DNA from: Comamonas testosteroni
Lineage (GTDB): Bacteria; Pseudomonadota; Gammaproteobacteria; Burkholderiales; Burkholderiaceae_C
NCBI RefSeq assembly: GCF_030505195.1
Contig: NZ_CP129672.1
Location: forward strand, 4,064,501-4,128,500
Direction: 5' to 3'
DNA: 64,000 nucleotides
Shown: positions 16,537 through 26,622 of the stretch, piece by piece
Layout of the letters: each line of letters opens with the position of its first letter
Numbering within the stretch: the stretch's first letter is position 1
Position numbers and translations under genes: made by a program
The notes under the pieces: generated by a model
What the model was told of the DNA's origin: nothing
What the model saw: only the letters and a program-made list of their open reading frames with translations
Database searches by the model: none

Positions 16537-18834
16537 TCAGCTGCGCAGTGCGATGGCCTGAGCTGCTGCCAGAGCGGTCATGTTGACCACGCGGCGCACG
16601 GTGGAGGAGGGGGTCAGCACATGGGCGGACGCCGAGCAGCCCATCAGGATGGGGCCGATGGTGGTGCCATGGCCGCCTGTGGTCTTGAGCACGTTGAACA
16701 GAATGTTCGCGGCGTCGAGGTTGGGGCAGATCAGCACGTTGGCTGCGCCGGTCAGCGAGGACTCCAGCAGGGAATGGCTGCGTACGCTGGCGTCCAGTGC
16801 CGCGTCGCCGTGCATTTCGCCATCGCATTCGATGCCGGGGTTGGCGGCGGCGAACAGGTCGCGTGCAGCGCGCATCTTGCGGGCCGAGCCGCGTGTGGAC
16901 GAACCGTAGTTGCTGTGCGAGAGGAAGGCCACCTTGGGAGGCAGGCCGAAGCGGGCCACTTCGTCGGCAGCCATCTTGGCGATCTCGGCCAGTTCTTCGG
17001 CGCTGGGTGCGTCATTGATGTAGGTATCGGCCACAAACAGCGTGCCGGATTCCAGCATGACGGCGTTCACGGTGGCGAACTCGTTGGCGCCCTTCTTCAG
17101 GCCCAGCACATCTTCCAGATGGGCCAGGTGGCTGTCGAAGCGACCGACCAGGCCGCACAGCATGGCGTCGGCATCACCCAGGTGCACCATCAGGGCGGCG
17201 ATCAGGGTGTTGGAGCGGCGCACCGCAGCCTTGGCGGCTTCGGGAGTGACGCCGTTGCGGCCCATCAGCTTGTGATAGGTCTCCCAGTACTGGCGGAAGC
17301 GGGGGTCGTCTTCGGGATTGCAGATTTCCACATCCTTGCCCAGCTGGATGCGCAGGCCGGCCTTGGCAATGCGGGCTTCGATCACAGCAGGGCGACCGAT
17401 CAGGATGGGCTTGGCCAGGCCGTCGTCCACGGCAACCTGCACGGCACGCAGCACGCGCTCGTCTTCACCTTCGGCATAGGCCACGCGTTGCAGATTGGCC
17501 TTGGCGGCTGCAAACACGGGGCGCATGAACATGCTGGTCTGGTAGACGAAGCGCGTCAGGCTTTCGCGGTAGGCGGCGATGTCCTCGATGGGGCGGGTGG
17601 CGACACCGGATTCGGCGGCAGCCTGGGCCACAGCGGGAGCGATGCGCAGGATCAGGCGCGTATCGAAGGGCGTGGGGATCAGGTAGTCGGGGCCGAAGGT
17701 CAGCTCCTTGCCCTGGTAGGCGGCGGCGACTTCGTCGCTGACGTCCTGCTTGGCCAGAGCGGCGATTTCACGCACGCAGGCCAGCTTCATGGCTTCGGTG
17801 ATCTTGGTGGCGCCGCAGTCCAGCGCGCCACGGAAGATGTAGGGGAAGCACAGGACGTTGTTGACCTGATTGGGATAGTCGGAGCGGCCGGTGGCCACGA
17901 TGCAATCCGGGCGGATGGCCTTGGCCAGTTCGGGGCGGATTTCGGGCTCGGGGTTGGCCAGGGCCAGGATGATGGGCTTGTCGGCCATGGTCTTGACCAT
18001 GTCGGCAGTCAGCACGCCGGGAGCGGAGCAGCCCAGGAACACGTCGGCGCCGTCGACCACGTCGGCCAGGGTGCGGGCTTCGGTGCTCTGTGCGTAGCGC
18101 TGCTTGGAGGCGTCCAGACCGCCGGGGCGGCCTTCATAGATCACGCCCTTGGAGTCCACCATGTAGACGTTGGAGCGCTTGATGCCCAGGCCCACCATCA
18201 CGTCCACGCAGGCAATGGCTGCCGCGCCGGCGCCGGAGACGGCGACCTTGACGGCGCCGATGTCCTTGCCAACCAGTTCCAGGCCATTGAGCAAAGCGGC
18301 GCTGGAGATGATGGCCGTGCCGTGCTGGTCGTCATGGAACACCGGAATGTTCATGCGCTTGGACAGCTCCTGCTCGATGTAGAAGCACTCGGGAGCCTTG
18401 ATGTCTTCCAGGTTGATGCCGCCCAGGGTGGGCTCCATCGACGCAATGATGTCGATCAGCTTGTCGGGATCGCGCTCGGCCAGTTCGATGTCGAACACGT
18501 CCACGCCGGCAAACTTCTTGAACAGGCAACCCTTGCCTTCCATCACTGGCTTGGAAGCCAGCGGGCCGATATCGCCCAGACCCAGCACCGCAGTGCCGTT
18601 GGTGATCACGCCGACCAGATTGCCGCGCGAGGTGTATTCGGCCGCAGTGGACGGGTCCGCCTCGATGTCCAGGCAGGGATAGGCCACGCCCGGCGAATAG
18701 GCCAGGGACAGGTCACGCTGGTTGGACAGGGGCTTGGTAGGAGTGACGGAAATCTTGCCTTTGACGGGGCTGCGGTGGTATTCGCGGGCCGCATCGCGCA
18801 GGGCTTGTTCGGCGGAGGACAGGTTTTGTGTCAT
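16537..18834 (-). CDS. maeB: NADP-dependent malic enzyme with phosphotransacetylase-like domain (MaeB)
   Basis: The 765-residue protein decarboxylates malate to pyruvate with NADP. The N-terminal malic enzyme half shows [44 protein letters not shown] (metal/Asp site) and a Rossmann [13 protein letters not shown]. The C-terminal 330 residues are the regulatory phosphate acetyltransferase-like domain ([13 protein letters not shown] onward, [13 protein letters not shown] near the end), the standard MaeB architecture at normal length. The start matches the family opening. It is single, flanked by its own terminator, and next to tRNA-Ser. Confidence 0.97.
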   Translation of the reverse strand: MTQNLSSAEQALRDAAREYHRSPVKGKISVTPTKPLSNQRDLSLAYSPGVAYPCLDIEADPSTAAEYTSRGNLVGVITNGTAVLGLGDIGPLASKPVMEGKGCLFKKFAGVDVFDIELAERDPDKLIDIIASMEPTLGGINLEDIKAPECFYIEQELSKRMNIPVFHDDQHGTAIISSAALLNGLELVGKDIGAVKVAVSGAGAAAIACVDVMVGLGIKRSNVYMVDSKGVIYEGRPGGLDASKQRYAQSTEARTLADVVDGADVFLGCSAPGVLTADMVKTMADKPIILALANPEPEIRPELAKAIRPDCIVATGRSDYPNQVNNVLCFPYIFRGALDCGATKITEAMKLACVREIAALAKQDVSDEVAAAYQGKELTFGPDYLIPTPFDTRLILRIAPAVAQAAAESGVATRPIEDIAAYRESLTRFVYQTSMFMRPVFAAAKANLQRVAYAEGEDERVLRAVQVAVDDGLAKPILIGRPAVIEARIAKAGLRIQLGKDVEICNPEDDPRFRQYWETYHKLMGRNGVTPEAAKAAVRRSNTLIAALMVHLGDADAMLCGLVGRFDSHLAHLEDVLGLKKGANEFATVNAVMLESGTLFVADTYINDAPSAEELAEIAKMAADEVARFGLPPKVAFLSHSNYGSSTRGSARKMRAARDLFAAANPGIECDGEMHGDAALDASVRSHSLLESSLTGAANVLICPNLDAANILFNVLKTTGGHGTTIGPILMGCSASAHVLTPSSTVRRVVNMTALAAAQAIALRS

Positions 18835-19004
18835 ACGAAATATTTATCAGCAAGTTGCTTCTCGGAGCTTACCGGATGGCAAGAAGCATTTTGAGTCAGG
18901 TCTGTTTTGCTTCAACTGTATCGACAACAAACCCCCTGGCGCACTGTGGGGCGGCAGGGGGCTTGGGCTGGCTGGTAAGCCAGCGTTTGCTTCAGGACTG
19001 GCGT

Positions 19005-20492
19005 TTAGTGAGCGTCAGCCTCACGTGCTGCGTTGATGGCAGCGCTGTTGTCTTTGGCGGCTCCGTTAAAGAAAAGATTCAATGCCACGGCGGTAATCGA
19101 GGACAGCAGGATACCGGATTCAATTAGCGGATGAATGGAATGGGGCATCCACTGACGGAAATTAGGGGCAACCAGAGGAATCATGCCCACGCCGATGGAC
19201 ACTGCCACGATCATGGCGTTGTTCTTGTTGTTGCGGAAATCCACATTGGCCAGGATGCGAATGCCGGTGGAGGCCACCATGCCGAACATCACCAGACCCG
19301 CACCGCCCAGAACCACGGTGGGCAGGGATTCGATCAGGGCCCCCATCTTGGGCAGCACGCCCAGGACGATGAGGATCACGCCACCGGCCACGCAGACCCA
19401 GCGGCTGAGCACGCCGGTCACGGCCACCAGACCCACGTTCTGGGAGAAGCTGGTGTAGGGGAAGGTGTTGAAGATGCCGCCGATCAGCGTGCCCAGACCG
19501 TCGGTGCGCAGACCGCGGGTCAGCTCGTCCTGGGTGATGTCGCGCTTGGCCATGTCGCCCAGGGCCAGGAACATGCCGGTGGATTCGATCATCACCACCA
19601 CCATCACCAGGCTCATGGTCAGGATCAGGATGGGGTCGAAGACGGGCATGGCGATCTGGAAGGGCAGTACCAGGGTGAACCACTCGGCCTTGGCGACCTT
19701 CTCGAAGTTCATCAGACCCATGGCCACGGAGATCACTCCGCCGATCAAGATGCCCATCAGCACCGAGACATTGGCCAGGAAGCCCTTGGCAAAGCGAGCG
19801 ATCAGCAAGATGGACAGCAGCACGATGCCCGAGACCGCAGCGCCTTGCAGATCGGCGTACTTGGGGTTGGGCATGGTGGGCAGCACCGAGAAGCCCTTGG
19901 GGATGGCGGGCAGCGAGGAGCCGGGGGCACCGGCCATGGCCTGGGCTTCTGCCAGCCACTTCAGGTGCTCGGGGTTGGGTACGGAAGGGGCGGTCGGGCC
20001 TACGGGGTTGCCGAAGATCCAGTTGATGCCCACACGCATCAGGCTGATGCCGATGACGGCGATGATGGTGCCCGTCACGACCGGGGGGAAGAAGCGCAGC
20101 ATGCGGCTGATGAGGGGCGCAATGAGGATGGAGATCACCCCCGCGCCTATCACCGAGCCAAAGATCAGGCCTGCGCCGGCATTGCCGCCGGTGCTCTGTG
20201 CCATGGACACCATGGGGGCCACGCTGGCAAAGGTCACGCCCATCATCACGGGCAGCTTGATGCCGAACCACTGGGTTGCGCCCATGGCCTGGATCAGGGT
20301 GACCAGGCCGCAGACGAACAAGTCGGCAGAGATCAGGTGCGCGACCTGCTCAGGGGGCAGGTTCAGGGCACGGCCCACGATCAGCGGCACGGCGACGGCG
20401 CCGGCATACATGACCAGAACGTGCTGCAGACCTAAGGCGGTGAGCTTGCCAAATGGCAGAACCTCATCCACGGGATGCACTTGGGATGTCAT
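19005..20492 (-). CDS. NCS2 family xanthine/uric acid permease
   Basis: The protein has 495 residues and about 14 membrane segments. The NCS2 signatures are present: GLQHVLVMYAGAVAVPLIVG in helix 1, the QNVGLVAVTGV motif near residue 330, and the substrate-site acidic stretch in VMIESTGMFLALGDM. It is most like purine (xanthine/urate) permeases, and the neighbouring catabolic genes support this. The ATG at 20492 has GAGGAG upstream. A TGTATACA operator-like site lies 78 bp upstream, shared with other purine genes. Confidence 0.92.
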   Translation of the reverse strand: MTSQVHPVDEVLPFGKLTALGLQHVLVMYAGAVAVPLIVGRALNLPPEQVAHLISADLFVCGLVTLIQAMGATQWFGIKLPVMMGVTFASVAPMVSMAQSTGGNAGAGLIFGSVIGAGVISILIAPLISRMLRFFPPVVTGTIIAVIGISLMRVGINWIFGNPVGPTAPSVPNPEHLKWLAEAQAMAGAPGSSLPAIPKGFSVLPTMPNPKYADLQGAAVSGIVLLSILLIARFAKGFLANVSVLMGILIGGVISVAMGLMNFEKVAKAEWFTLVLPFQIAMPVFDPILILTMSLVMVVVMIESTGMFLALGDMAKRDITQDELTRGLRTDGLGTLIGGIFNTFPYTSFSQNVGLVAVTGVLSRWVCVAGGVILIVLGVLPKMGALIESLPTVVLGGAGLVMFGMVASTGIRILANVDFRNNKNNAMIVAVSIGVGMIPLVAPNFRQWMPHSIHPLIESGILLSSITAVALNLFFNGAAKDNSAAINAAREADAH

Positions 20493-20569
20493 AAAAACAT
20501 GTCTCCTCACTCTATATTGGCTTCAGGTTTGCATGCGATTTGCGAACGGCATGCAATCCATACAAAAAG

Positions 20570-20577
20570 TGTATACA
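20570..20577. promoter_or_regulatory. Putative GntR operator, site A (purine permease)
   Basis: TGTATACA lies upstream of the permease; read in the gene's direction it is CTGTATACACTTTTTG. The CTGTATACA core and the CTTT on its right recur at the other purine operons. Confidence 0.6.
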
Positions 20578-21056
20578 GCTCATAACGCGCGACATCTAGC
20601 GGTAAACCCTGCTCAAAATCCAGTTTCTGGATGGGGTGTCAATGATTATGTTTTTCGCGCATAACCATCTAAGGTAATTACTGATTGCTATTAAATATGT
20701 AGCTAAAGATCCTTTGTTTTTCTAATTTTTGGAATAAAACATATTGAAACCTTTTTGTATCAAGCGAAGGATGCTTTGTTTTTCATAGCAAAAATTGCGC
20801 GATATGCAATCGGAAGGGATCTGGCTCCGGTTATGCGTGCGCAGGTTTCGGGTCTTGAAACATCTAGTGAAAGAAAGTGCGTTGTCACCTTGAGACCGGT
20901 TGCATGCATTAGCGTTGAAGAAGGTGCAAAAAAAGGGCATCAAGGTCGGAATTGGTGCACCGCTGTGCAAAAACGTGCATGGGGGCCTGCAAAGAGCTCA
21001 TGCCTTCCCATAGGACCTAAATTGGTGCAAAAACCATGCCGAGCTGCTGCGCATGC
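20578..21056. other. Intergenic region between purine permease and MFS gene
   Basis: Nothing coding is supported. Pairs of GCATGC-type words are scattered near 20531 and 20551, and the AT-rich part near 20650-20770 probably belongs to the permease promoter region. The rest shows no recognisable structure apart from the terminator at its right edge. Confidence 0.4.
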
Positions 21057-21082
21057 AAAAAAGGCGACCTTGCGGTCGCCTT
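21057..21082 (-). terminator. Rho-independent terminator of the MFS gene
   Basis: AAGGCGACC / GGTCGCCTT with loop TTGC is followed on the minus strand by a T6 run, about 90 bp after the MFS stop codon. Confidence 0.85.
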
Positions 21083-21174
21083 GGAAGTGGAATTGGTCTG
21101 CGCTGCTAGAGGGCAGGCTGCCGCCTTGTATTGCCTTGTGTTGTCTTGTGCCGCCTTGGAGCGGCGTCTGGGCT

Positions 21175-22359
21175 TCAGTGCCTGCCCGCCGCCATGGCTG
21201 AAGTCTGAACGGGACTGGTCTGACGCGGCGCGAAGCTGGCCATGAGCAGCGCCGCTGCTGCCGGCATGGCAGCAGCCCAGGCCAGCCAAGTCAGGCCCAG
21301 GCCCTGTGCAATCACGGCTCCGCCCAGCCAGGCTCCCAGGGCATTGCCCAGATTGAAGGCCGCGATATTGAGGCTGGATGCCAGATTCATGCCTGCTTCG
21401 CCCGCAGATTGCAGTACACCCATCTGCAGCGGCGCGACGGTGGCAAAGGCGGCAATGCCCAGCAGCAGCACAAAGGCAATGGCCAGGGGCGTGCTGGAAA
21501 ACATCCAGCGGCCCGCGATCAGCACCAGCATCAGGGCCGCCAGCGACACCCACAGTGCGCGCTGCACGCCAAAGCGGTCGGCCAGCTTGCCGCCGGCATG
21601 GTTGCCCAGGGCCAGGCCCGCCCCGAACAGCAGCAGGGTGAACGCAATCATGCGGTTGTCCATGCCCGTGATCTGGGTCAGCAGCGGCTCTATATAGGTA
21701 TAGAGGGTGAAGACGCCGGCAAAGCCGATCACCGTCAGCAGCAGGCCACGCCACATGGTGCCATTGCGCAGCACGGCCAGCTCCTGTGTCAGGCCCTGAG
21801 GGCTGGGCATGCTCAGCTCGCGTGGCACATGGCGCAGCAGGATCAGCAGTGCGATCACGCCGATGCCGCTGACGCTGGCAAATGCCATGCGCCAGCCCCA
21901 GTGCTGGCCGATCCAGGTGCCAAAGGGCACGCCCAGCAGCGTGGCCAGGGTCAGACCGGAAAACATCAGTGCAATGGCCGAGGCCTTCTTCTCGGGTGCC
22001 ACCAGTTGCGTGGCGACGACTGCGCCCACGCCGAAGAAGGTGCCGTGGGTCAGCGAAGTCAGCACGCGTGCCGCCAGCAGCCAGCCATAGCTGGGGGCCA
22101 GCGCGGCGGCGGCATTGCCGGCGATGAACAGCAGCATCAGGCTCAGCAGCAGCAACTTGCGCGGCCAGTGGCGCGAGGCCAGCGTGAGTACGGGAGCGCC
22201 CACGGCGACGCCCACGGCATAGCCCGAGATCAGCGTGCCCGCCGTGGGGATGGAGATATGAAGATCCTGGCTGACCTGGGTCAGCAAGCCCATGATGATG
22301 AATTCCGTGGAGCCGATGCCGAAGGCACCGGCGGCCAGAGCAAGCAATGCTGCAGGCAT
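21175..22359 (-). CDS. MFS transporter, DHA1 (AraJ-like) family
   Basis: The 394-residue protein has twelve hydrophobic segments. The opening MPAALLALAAGAFGIGSTEF and the antiporter region LTSLTHGTFFGVGAVVA are typical of DHA1 sugar/drug efflux proteins. The ATG at 22359 has AAGGA upstream and gives the family's normal N-terminus; a second start at 22440, with AGGAA upstream, would add 27 residues. It is divergent from a LysR gene only 47-128 bp away, which probably controls it. The substrate is unknown; a purine link is suggested only by position. Confidence 0.88.
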   Translation of the reverse strand: MPAALLALAAGAFGIGSTEFIIMGLLTQVSQDLHISIPTAGTLISGYAVGVAVGAPVLTLASRHWPRKLLLLSLMLLFIAGNAAAALAPSYGWLLAARVLTSLTHGTFFGVGAVVATQLVAPEKKASAIALMFSGLTLATLLGVPFGTWIGQHWGWRMAFASVSGIGVIALLILLRHVPRELSMPSPQGLTQELAVLRNGTMWRGLLLTVIGFAGVFTLYTYIEPLLTQITGMDNRMIAFTLLLFGAGLALGNHAGGKLADRFGVQRALWVSLAALMLVLIAGRWMFSSTPLAIAFVLLLGIAAFATVAPLQMGVLQSAGEAGMNLASSLNIAAFNLGNALGAWLGGAVIAQGLGLTWLAWAAAMPAAAALLMASFAPRQTSPVQTSAMAAGRH

Positions 22360-22486
22360 GAAAACGTCCTTGTGAAAATTGCGCGAAGGGCTGAACTGTG
22401 AACCTGCGACCGAAGGCGCACTAGCCCTTGAAGCGGACATGCATTTGTTCCTGTGGGGAATAAATCGCATCTTTATGATGTGATTC

Positions 22487-23461
22487 ATGAACAAATCCAT
22501 GGCTATGCCGTTGCTGCCGGAGCACAGTGCGGACCGCTTTGTGGAGCTGCAGACCTTTGTGCAGGTGGCCCAGCAGGGCAGCTTCTCGGCGGCGGCGCGT
22601 CTGCGCGAGGTCTCGCCCTCGGCCGTCAGCAAGATCGTGGCCCGGCTCGAAACCCGGCTGGGCGTGCAACTGCTGCGCCGCAGCACCCGGCGTCTGGAGT
22701 TGACGGCCGAGGGAGATCAGTTGCTGGAGCAGGGCCGGCAGCTGCTGGCGGACTGGCTGGCGCTGGAATCCTCGGTCACCCGGCAGGGCCAGCCCACCGG
22801 CGTGGTGCGCATCAATGCCAGCTCGTCCACGGGCAATCGCCTGCTGGTGCCGCTGGTCGGCCCGCTCATGCAGACCTGGCCGGGCCTGCAGCTGGACCTC
22901 AGCTTTACCGATCATGTCGTGGACCTGATAGCGGCTCGCGCCGATATCGCTCTGCGCTGGGGGGAGCTGCCGTCTTCGGACATGGTGGCGCGAAAGCTGG
23001 GACATACGCGCCAGGTGATCGTGGCCTCGCCGGACTATCTGCAGCGCTTTGGCAGACCGCAGCATCCCGATGAGCTGGCAGGCCATGTGCGCATTGGCTG
23101 GAACTACCCACGGGCCATACCGCACTGGCCGTTTGTAGTGGCTGGCAAGGCGGTGACGGTGAGCATGGGCGAGGTGCTGCGCGTCAACGATGGTGAAGCC
23201 ATGGCCAATCTGGCCAAGGCCGGGGCGGGCCTGGCGCGGCTGTCGCTCTATCACGCCTGGGACGATTTGCATGCGGGCAGGCTGCAGGCGCTGCTGGAGG
23301 ACTTCAATCCCGGGGATCTGCAGCCCATCCATGCCGTGTATGTGGGCAAGCCCGGCCAGTTGCCGGTGAGAACGCGGGCGGTGCTGGATTTTCTGGCCAG
23401 CCATGTGGACCTGAGCCATGCCGAGCAAATGCCCGCCGGCCTGCTGCCTGGGGGCACATAA
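22487..23461 (+). CDS. LysR-family transcriptional regulator
   Basis: The protein has 324 residues. The N-terminal winged helix reads FVELQTFVQVAQQGSFSAAA followed by SPSAVSKIVARLETRLGVQLL. The substrate-binding domain begins near residue 105 (GVVRINASSSTGNRLLVPLV) and resembles the group of small LysR regulators that control adjacent transporters. It is divergent from the MFS gene and likely its regulator. Confidence 0.92.
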   Translation: MNKSMAMPLLPEHSADRFVELQTFVQVAQQGSFSAAARLREVSPSAVSKIVARLETRLGVQLLRRSTRRLELTAEGDQLLEQGRQLLADWLALESSVTRQGQPTGVVRINASSSTGNRLLVPLVGPLMQTWPGLQLDLSFTDHVVDLIAARADIALRWGELPSSDMVARKLGHTRQVIVASPDYLQRFGRPQHPDELAGHVRIGWNYPRAIPHWPFVVAGKAVTVSMGEVLRVNDGEAMANLAKAGAGLARLSLYHAWDDLHAGRLQALLEDFNPGDLQPIHAVYVGKPGQLPVRTRAVLDFLASHVDLSHAEQMPAGLLPGGT

Positions 23462-23491
23462 AAAAAGAGCCTGGACGAATCCAGGCTCTTT
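23462..23491. terminator. Bidirectional terminator between LysR gene and purine operon
   Basis: AAAGAGCCTGGA / TCCAGGCTCTTT is a 12-bp stem with loop CGAA. The six A residues on its left give a T6 run for transcripts of the minus-strand operon that ends at 23545; the plus-strand T run is shorter. Confidence 0.85.
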
Positions 23492-23544
23492 GAAAACCTT
23501 CATCCAGTCTGGAGAAGGCTAGGCGTTCAAACGGTGTTTGGTGC

Positions 23545-24831
23545 TCAGGCAGTCAGGTCCACCAGCGAGCGGGCCACCACCTTGGTGGCACGGCGCAGGT
23601 CTTCCAGCACCAGGCGCTCGTCGGAGCGCTTGGCGTGCGATTCCAGCACGGTGCGGGGGCCGGCGCCGTAGATCACGCCGGGGATGCCGCGCTCGACGTA
23701 CAGGCGCACGTCGGTGTACAAAGGCGTGCCCACTGCGGGAGGCTTCTCGCCGAAGACAGCTTCGCCGTGGGCCTGGATGGCGTCGACCAGGGGCTTGTTG
23801 CCGTCCAGGGGCGTCATGGCATTGGCCAGCAGCAGGCGCTTGATGTCCACGCGCACGGCGTCTTCACCGGTGTAGCCGCCCTGGGTGTTGAAGTCGGCGA
23901 TGGCGTTGGCGATCACGGCACGGATGCTGGCTTCGACTTCCACGGGATTCTCTTCAGGAATCATGCGGCGGTCGATCTTGAGCATGACCTTGCCGGGCAC
24001 CACATTGGTGTTGGTGCCGCCGTCGATGCGGCCGATGTTCAGGTAGGGGTGCTTGATGCCGGGCACCTTGGACGTGATTTGCTTGTACTTCACGTTTTCG
24101 GCGTACAGCGCATTCATCAGCACCACTGCGGCTTGCAGCGCGTCCACACCGGTGTGGGGCACGGCGGCGTGAGCCATCTTGCCCTGCACGGTGATTTCCA
24201 TCTGCAGGCAGCCGTTGTGAGCGGTAACTACTTCGTAGCTGAAGCCCGCTGCGATCATCAGGTCGGGCTTGGTCAGGCCCTTTTCCAGCAGCCAGCCCGG
24301 GCCCATGATGCCGCCGAACTCTTCGTCATAGGTGTAGTGCAGCTCCACCGAGCCCTTGGCCGGCTTGGCCACGGCTTCCAGAGCACGCACGGCGAAGGTG
24401 AACGAGGCGAAGTCGCTCTTGCTCACGGCAGCGGCGCGGCCATACAGCTTGCCGTCTTCGATCTCGGCGCCGTAGGGGTCCTTGCTCCAGCCTTCGCCCG
24501 GAGGCACCACGTCGCCGTGGGCGTTCAGGGCGATGGTTTTGCCACCGTCACCCTGAGTGCCGTATTGGCGGCGCACGATCAGGTTGGTGATGGATTCCAT
24601 GCCGTAGGCCTTGACGTCCGCTTCGGGCACGACGTGCTTCTCGGCGTCGAAGCCAAAGCCCTTGATCAGCTCGGCAGTGCGTTCGGCGTGGGGCGCGTTG
24701 TTGCCGGGAGGCGTGTCCGTGGGCACTTGCACCATGGCCTGCAGAAACTTCACTTCTTCGTCGAAGTGCTCGTCAATCCAGGCATCGATGGCGGCGTAGG
24801 TGGCTTGCTTGTCTTGATTCATATTGGTCAT
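23545..24831 (-). CDS. M20-family metallohydrolase of the purine operon (substrate unassigned)
   Basis: The 428-residue protein has the ArgE/DapE fold. NAHGDVVPPG (metal His-Asp), TYDEEFGG (catalytic Glu pair) and a dimerisation lid with KMAHAAVPHTGVD are visible. It is the last gene of the gntR-puuE-uraD/allC operon, and its start overlaps the upstream stop (ATGA at 24828-24831). Allantoate hydrolysis is already covered by the fused AllC domain. An attractive but unproven assignment is therefore hydrolysis of ureidoglycolate or ureidoglycine to release glyoxylate. A peptidase or deacylase role is the alternative. Confidence 0.85.
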   Translation of the reverse strand: MTNMNQDKQATYAAIDAWIDEHFDEEVKFLQAMVQVPTDTPPGNNAPHAERTAELIKGFGFDAEKHVVPEADVKAYGMESITNLIVRRQYGTQGDGGKTIALNAHGDVVPPGEGWSKDPYGAEIEDGKLYGRAAAVSKSDFASFTFAVRALEAVAKPAKGSVELHYTYDEEFGGIMGPGWLLEKGLTKPDLMIAAGFSYEVVTAHNGCLQMEITVQGKMAHAAVPHTGVDALQAAVVLMNALYAENVKYKQITSKVPGIKHPYLNIGRIDGGTNTNVVPGKVMLKIDRRMIPEENPVEVEASIRAVIANAIADFNTQGGYTGEDAVRVDIKRLLLANAMTPLDGNKPLVDAIQAHGEAVFGEKPPAVGTPLYTDVRLYVERGIPGVIYGAGPRTVLESHAKRSDERLVLEDLRRATKVVARSLVDLTA

Positions 24832-26615
24832 TGCTGTTCTTGAGCCAGTTGGTGGAGGAGGTGGGTGAAGGCATCCACGGACAGTTGCATGTCGTCGGAG
24901 GTGGAGGCTTCCAGCGGGTTGTGGCTGATGCCGGCGTTCATGCCGCGCACGAACAACATGGCCTGGGGCATGATTTCGTGCAGTTTCATGGCGTCGTGAC
25001 CGGCACCGCTGGGCATGCGGAACAGGGGCACGCCCAGCGCATCGACAGCGTTTTCCCAGCGTTTCTGCCATTCGGGAGCGCTGGGTGCCGCCGCTGCCTT
25101 CATGGACAGATCGGTGGTGTAGCGCAGGCCGCGGCGTTCGGCGATCGCTGCCATCTCGGCCATGATGTCGTTGATCATGGCGTCGCGCTGCTCGTTGGTG
25201 GGGGCGCGCAGATCCAGCGAGAACTGGCAGCGGCCGGGCACCACGTTGACCGAGCCCGAGGGCACGTTCAGCTGGCCGATGGTGGCCACGCTGTCGCCAT
25301 CCTGGCCGGCGCGCTTTTCGATGTACAGCGACAGCTCGGCCACGCCGGCTGCGGCGTCGCGGCGGCGGTTCATGGGCGTGGTGCCGGCGTGGCTGGCCAT
25401 GCCGATGAATTCACAGACATAGCGGGCGCTGCCGTTGATGGAGGTGACGATGCCCAGAGGGATGTCCAGCTCGTTGAGCACGGGGCCCTGCTCGATGTGC
25501 ACTTCCACAAAGCCCAGGTACTTGGCGGGGTCGCGCTCCAGCTTGGGGATGTCGTCGATGCACAGGCCGGCATGCAGCATGGCCTCGCGCAGCGTGATGC
25601 CGTCGGCGTCCTTTTGCTCCAGCCATTCCTGCTTGAAGTCGCCCACTAGTGCGCCAGAGCCCAGGAAGGTTGCCTTGTAGCGCTGGCCTTCCTCTTCCGA
25701 GAAGCCCACCACTTCGATGTTGAAGGGCAGACGCTTGCCTTGCTGGACCAGTTGCTTGACGCAGGCCATGGGCACAAAGATGCCCAGGCGGCCGTCGTAC
25801 TTGCCGCCGTTGCGCACGGTGTCGTAGTGGCTGCCGGTCAGCAGGGTCTTGGCGCCCTTGTCCGCAAATTCTGGGGCGGCCTTGTAGCGGCCCACCACAT
25901 TGCCCACGGCATCGATCTCGACTTCGTCGAAGCCGATTTCGCGCATCCAGTGGCTGATGCGCTGGGCGCAGGCGCGGTGGGCGTCGGTCAGGTAAGTCAC
26001 CGTCAGCTGGCCTTTTTCGGCGTAGCCGGGGTCGCTGTTGGTGGACAGGCGCTCTTGCCAGTCCCAGACTTCGTTGCCTTCGACGGGCTCGTAGCCGAAC
26101 TTGTCGTTCAGGCGGATCTCGGCGATGCGGTGGATGTTGCGCAGTGCCTCGGCCTGCTCGTAGGCAGGGTGGTTGAACATGCGACGCTCGAAGGTCGCAA
26201 TGATCTCGGCCTTGCTCAGACCCAGACCGCGCGCGCCGCGCACGGCCAGGATGAAGGGGAAGCCGAAGCGCTTGCCGTATTCGGCGTTGAGCTTGCGGAT
26301 GTGCTCCAGCTCTTCGGGCGTGCAGTTGGTCAGGCCTGCCTTCTTTTGCTCATTCGTCGATTCGGCGGTGAGCGTGTTGGTCTCCATCTGCTTGCCGGCC
26401 AGCTCCGGGTGAGCGCGGATCAGATCGAGCTGGGCCTGCTCGCTGGACTCGGCCAGCACCTTGGCCATGGCGTGCTTGATATGCGCCATGGACTTGAAGG
26501 GACGCTGCTCCAGTGCCTTGGCGGCAATCCAGGGCGAGTGCTCGTACAGGCCATCGAGCAGGTCGGTGGCGGTTGCCGCATCGGCGGCATTCAGTTGTTC
26601 CAGGGTCAAAGCCAT
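24828..26615 (-). CDS. uraD-allC: UraD-AllC fusion: OHCU decarboxylase plus allantoate amidohydrolase
   Basis: This 595-residue protein joins two purine-degradation enzymes. Residues 1-160 are a UraD domain with the catalytic His69 in AHPELAGK and FGFPFILAVRG; it makes S-allantoin from OHCU. From about residue 175 the protein is an M20 amidohydrolase of the AllC type. GSHYDTVRNGGKYDGRLGI gives the metal His and Asp, EEEGQR the Glu, VEVHIEQGPVL the third metal site, and ISHNPLE the last His. AllC opens allantoate, the product of PuuE encoded just upstream. The ATG at 26615 begins the UraD domain and lies seven bases after puuE. Confidence 0.94.
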   Translation of the reverse strand: MALTLEQLNAADAATATDLLDGLYEHSPWIAAKALEQRPFKSMAHIKHAMAKVLAESSEQAQLDLIRAHPELAGKQMETNTLTAESTNEQKKAGLTNCTPEELEHIRKLNAEYGKRFGFPFILAVRGARGLGLSKAEIIATFERRMFNHPAYEQAEALRNIHRIAEIRLNDKFGYEPVEGNEVWDWQERLSTNSDPGYAEKGQLTVTYLTDAHRACAQRISHWMREIGFDEVEIDAVGNVVGRYKAAPEFADKGAKTLLTGSHYDTVRNGGKYDGRLGIFVPMACVKQLVQQGKRLPFNIEVVGFSEEEGQRYKATFLGSGALVGDFKQEWLEQKDADGITLREAMLHAGLCIDDIPKLERDPAKYLGFVEVHIEQGPVLNELDIPLGIVTSINGSARYVCEFIGMASHAGTTPMNRRRDAAAGVAELSLYIEKRAGQDGDSVATIGQLNVPSGSVNVVPGRCQFSLDLRAPTNEQRDAMINDIMAEMAAIAERRGLRYTTDLSMKAAAAPSAPEWQKRWENAVDALGVPLFRMPSGAGHDAMKLHEIMPQAMLFVRGMNAGISHNPLEASTSDDMQLSVDAFTHLLHQLAQEQQ

Positions 26616-26622
26616 GTCGCAA

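Noticed and set aside
16501..18894. A 797-codon open frame on the plus strand, opposite maeB
   Set aside because: Gly/His/Gln-rich composition is the mirror of a GC-rich gene; no ribosome-binding site or family features, and maeB on the other strand is unmistakable.
19131..20435. A 434-codon His-rich frame opposite the purine permease
   Set aside because: Its runs of HH and GDQ are the antisense of membrane-helix codons; the permease is clear.
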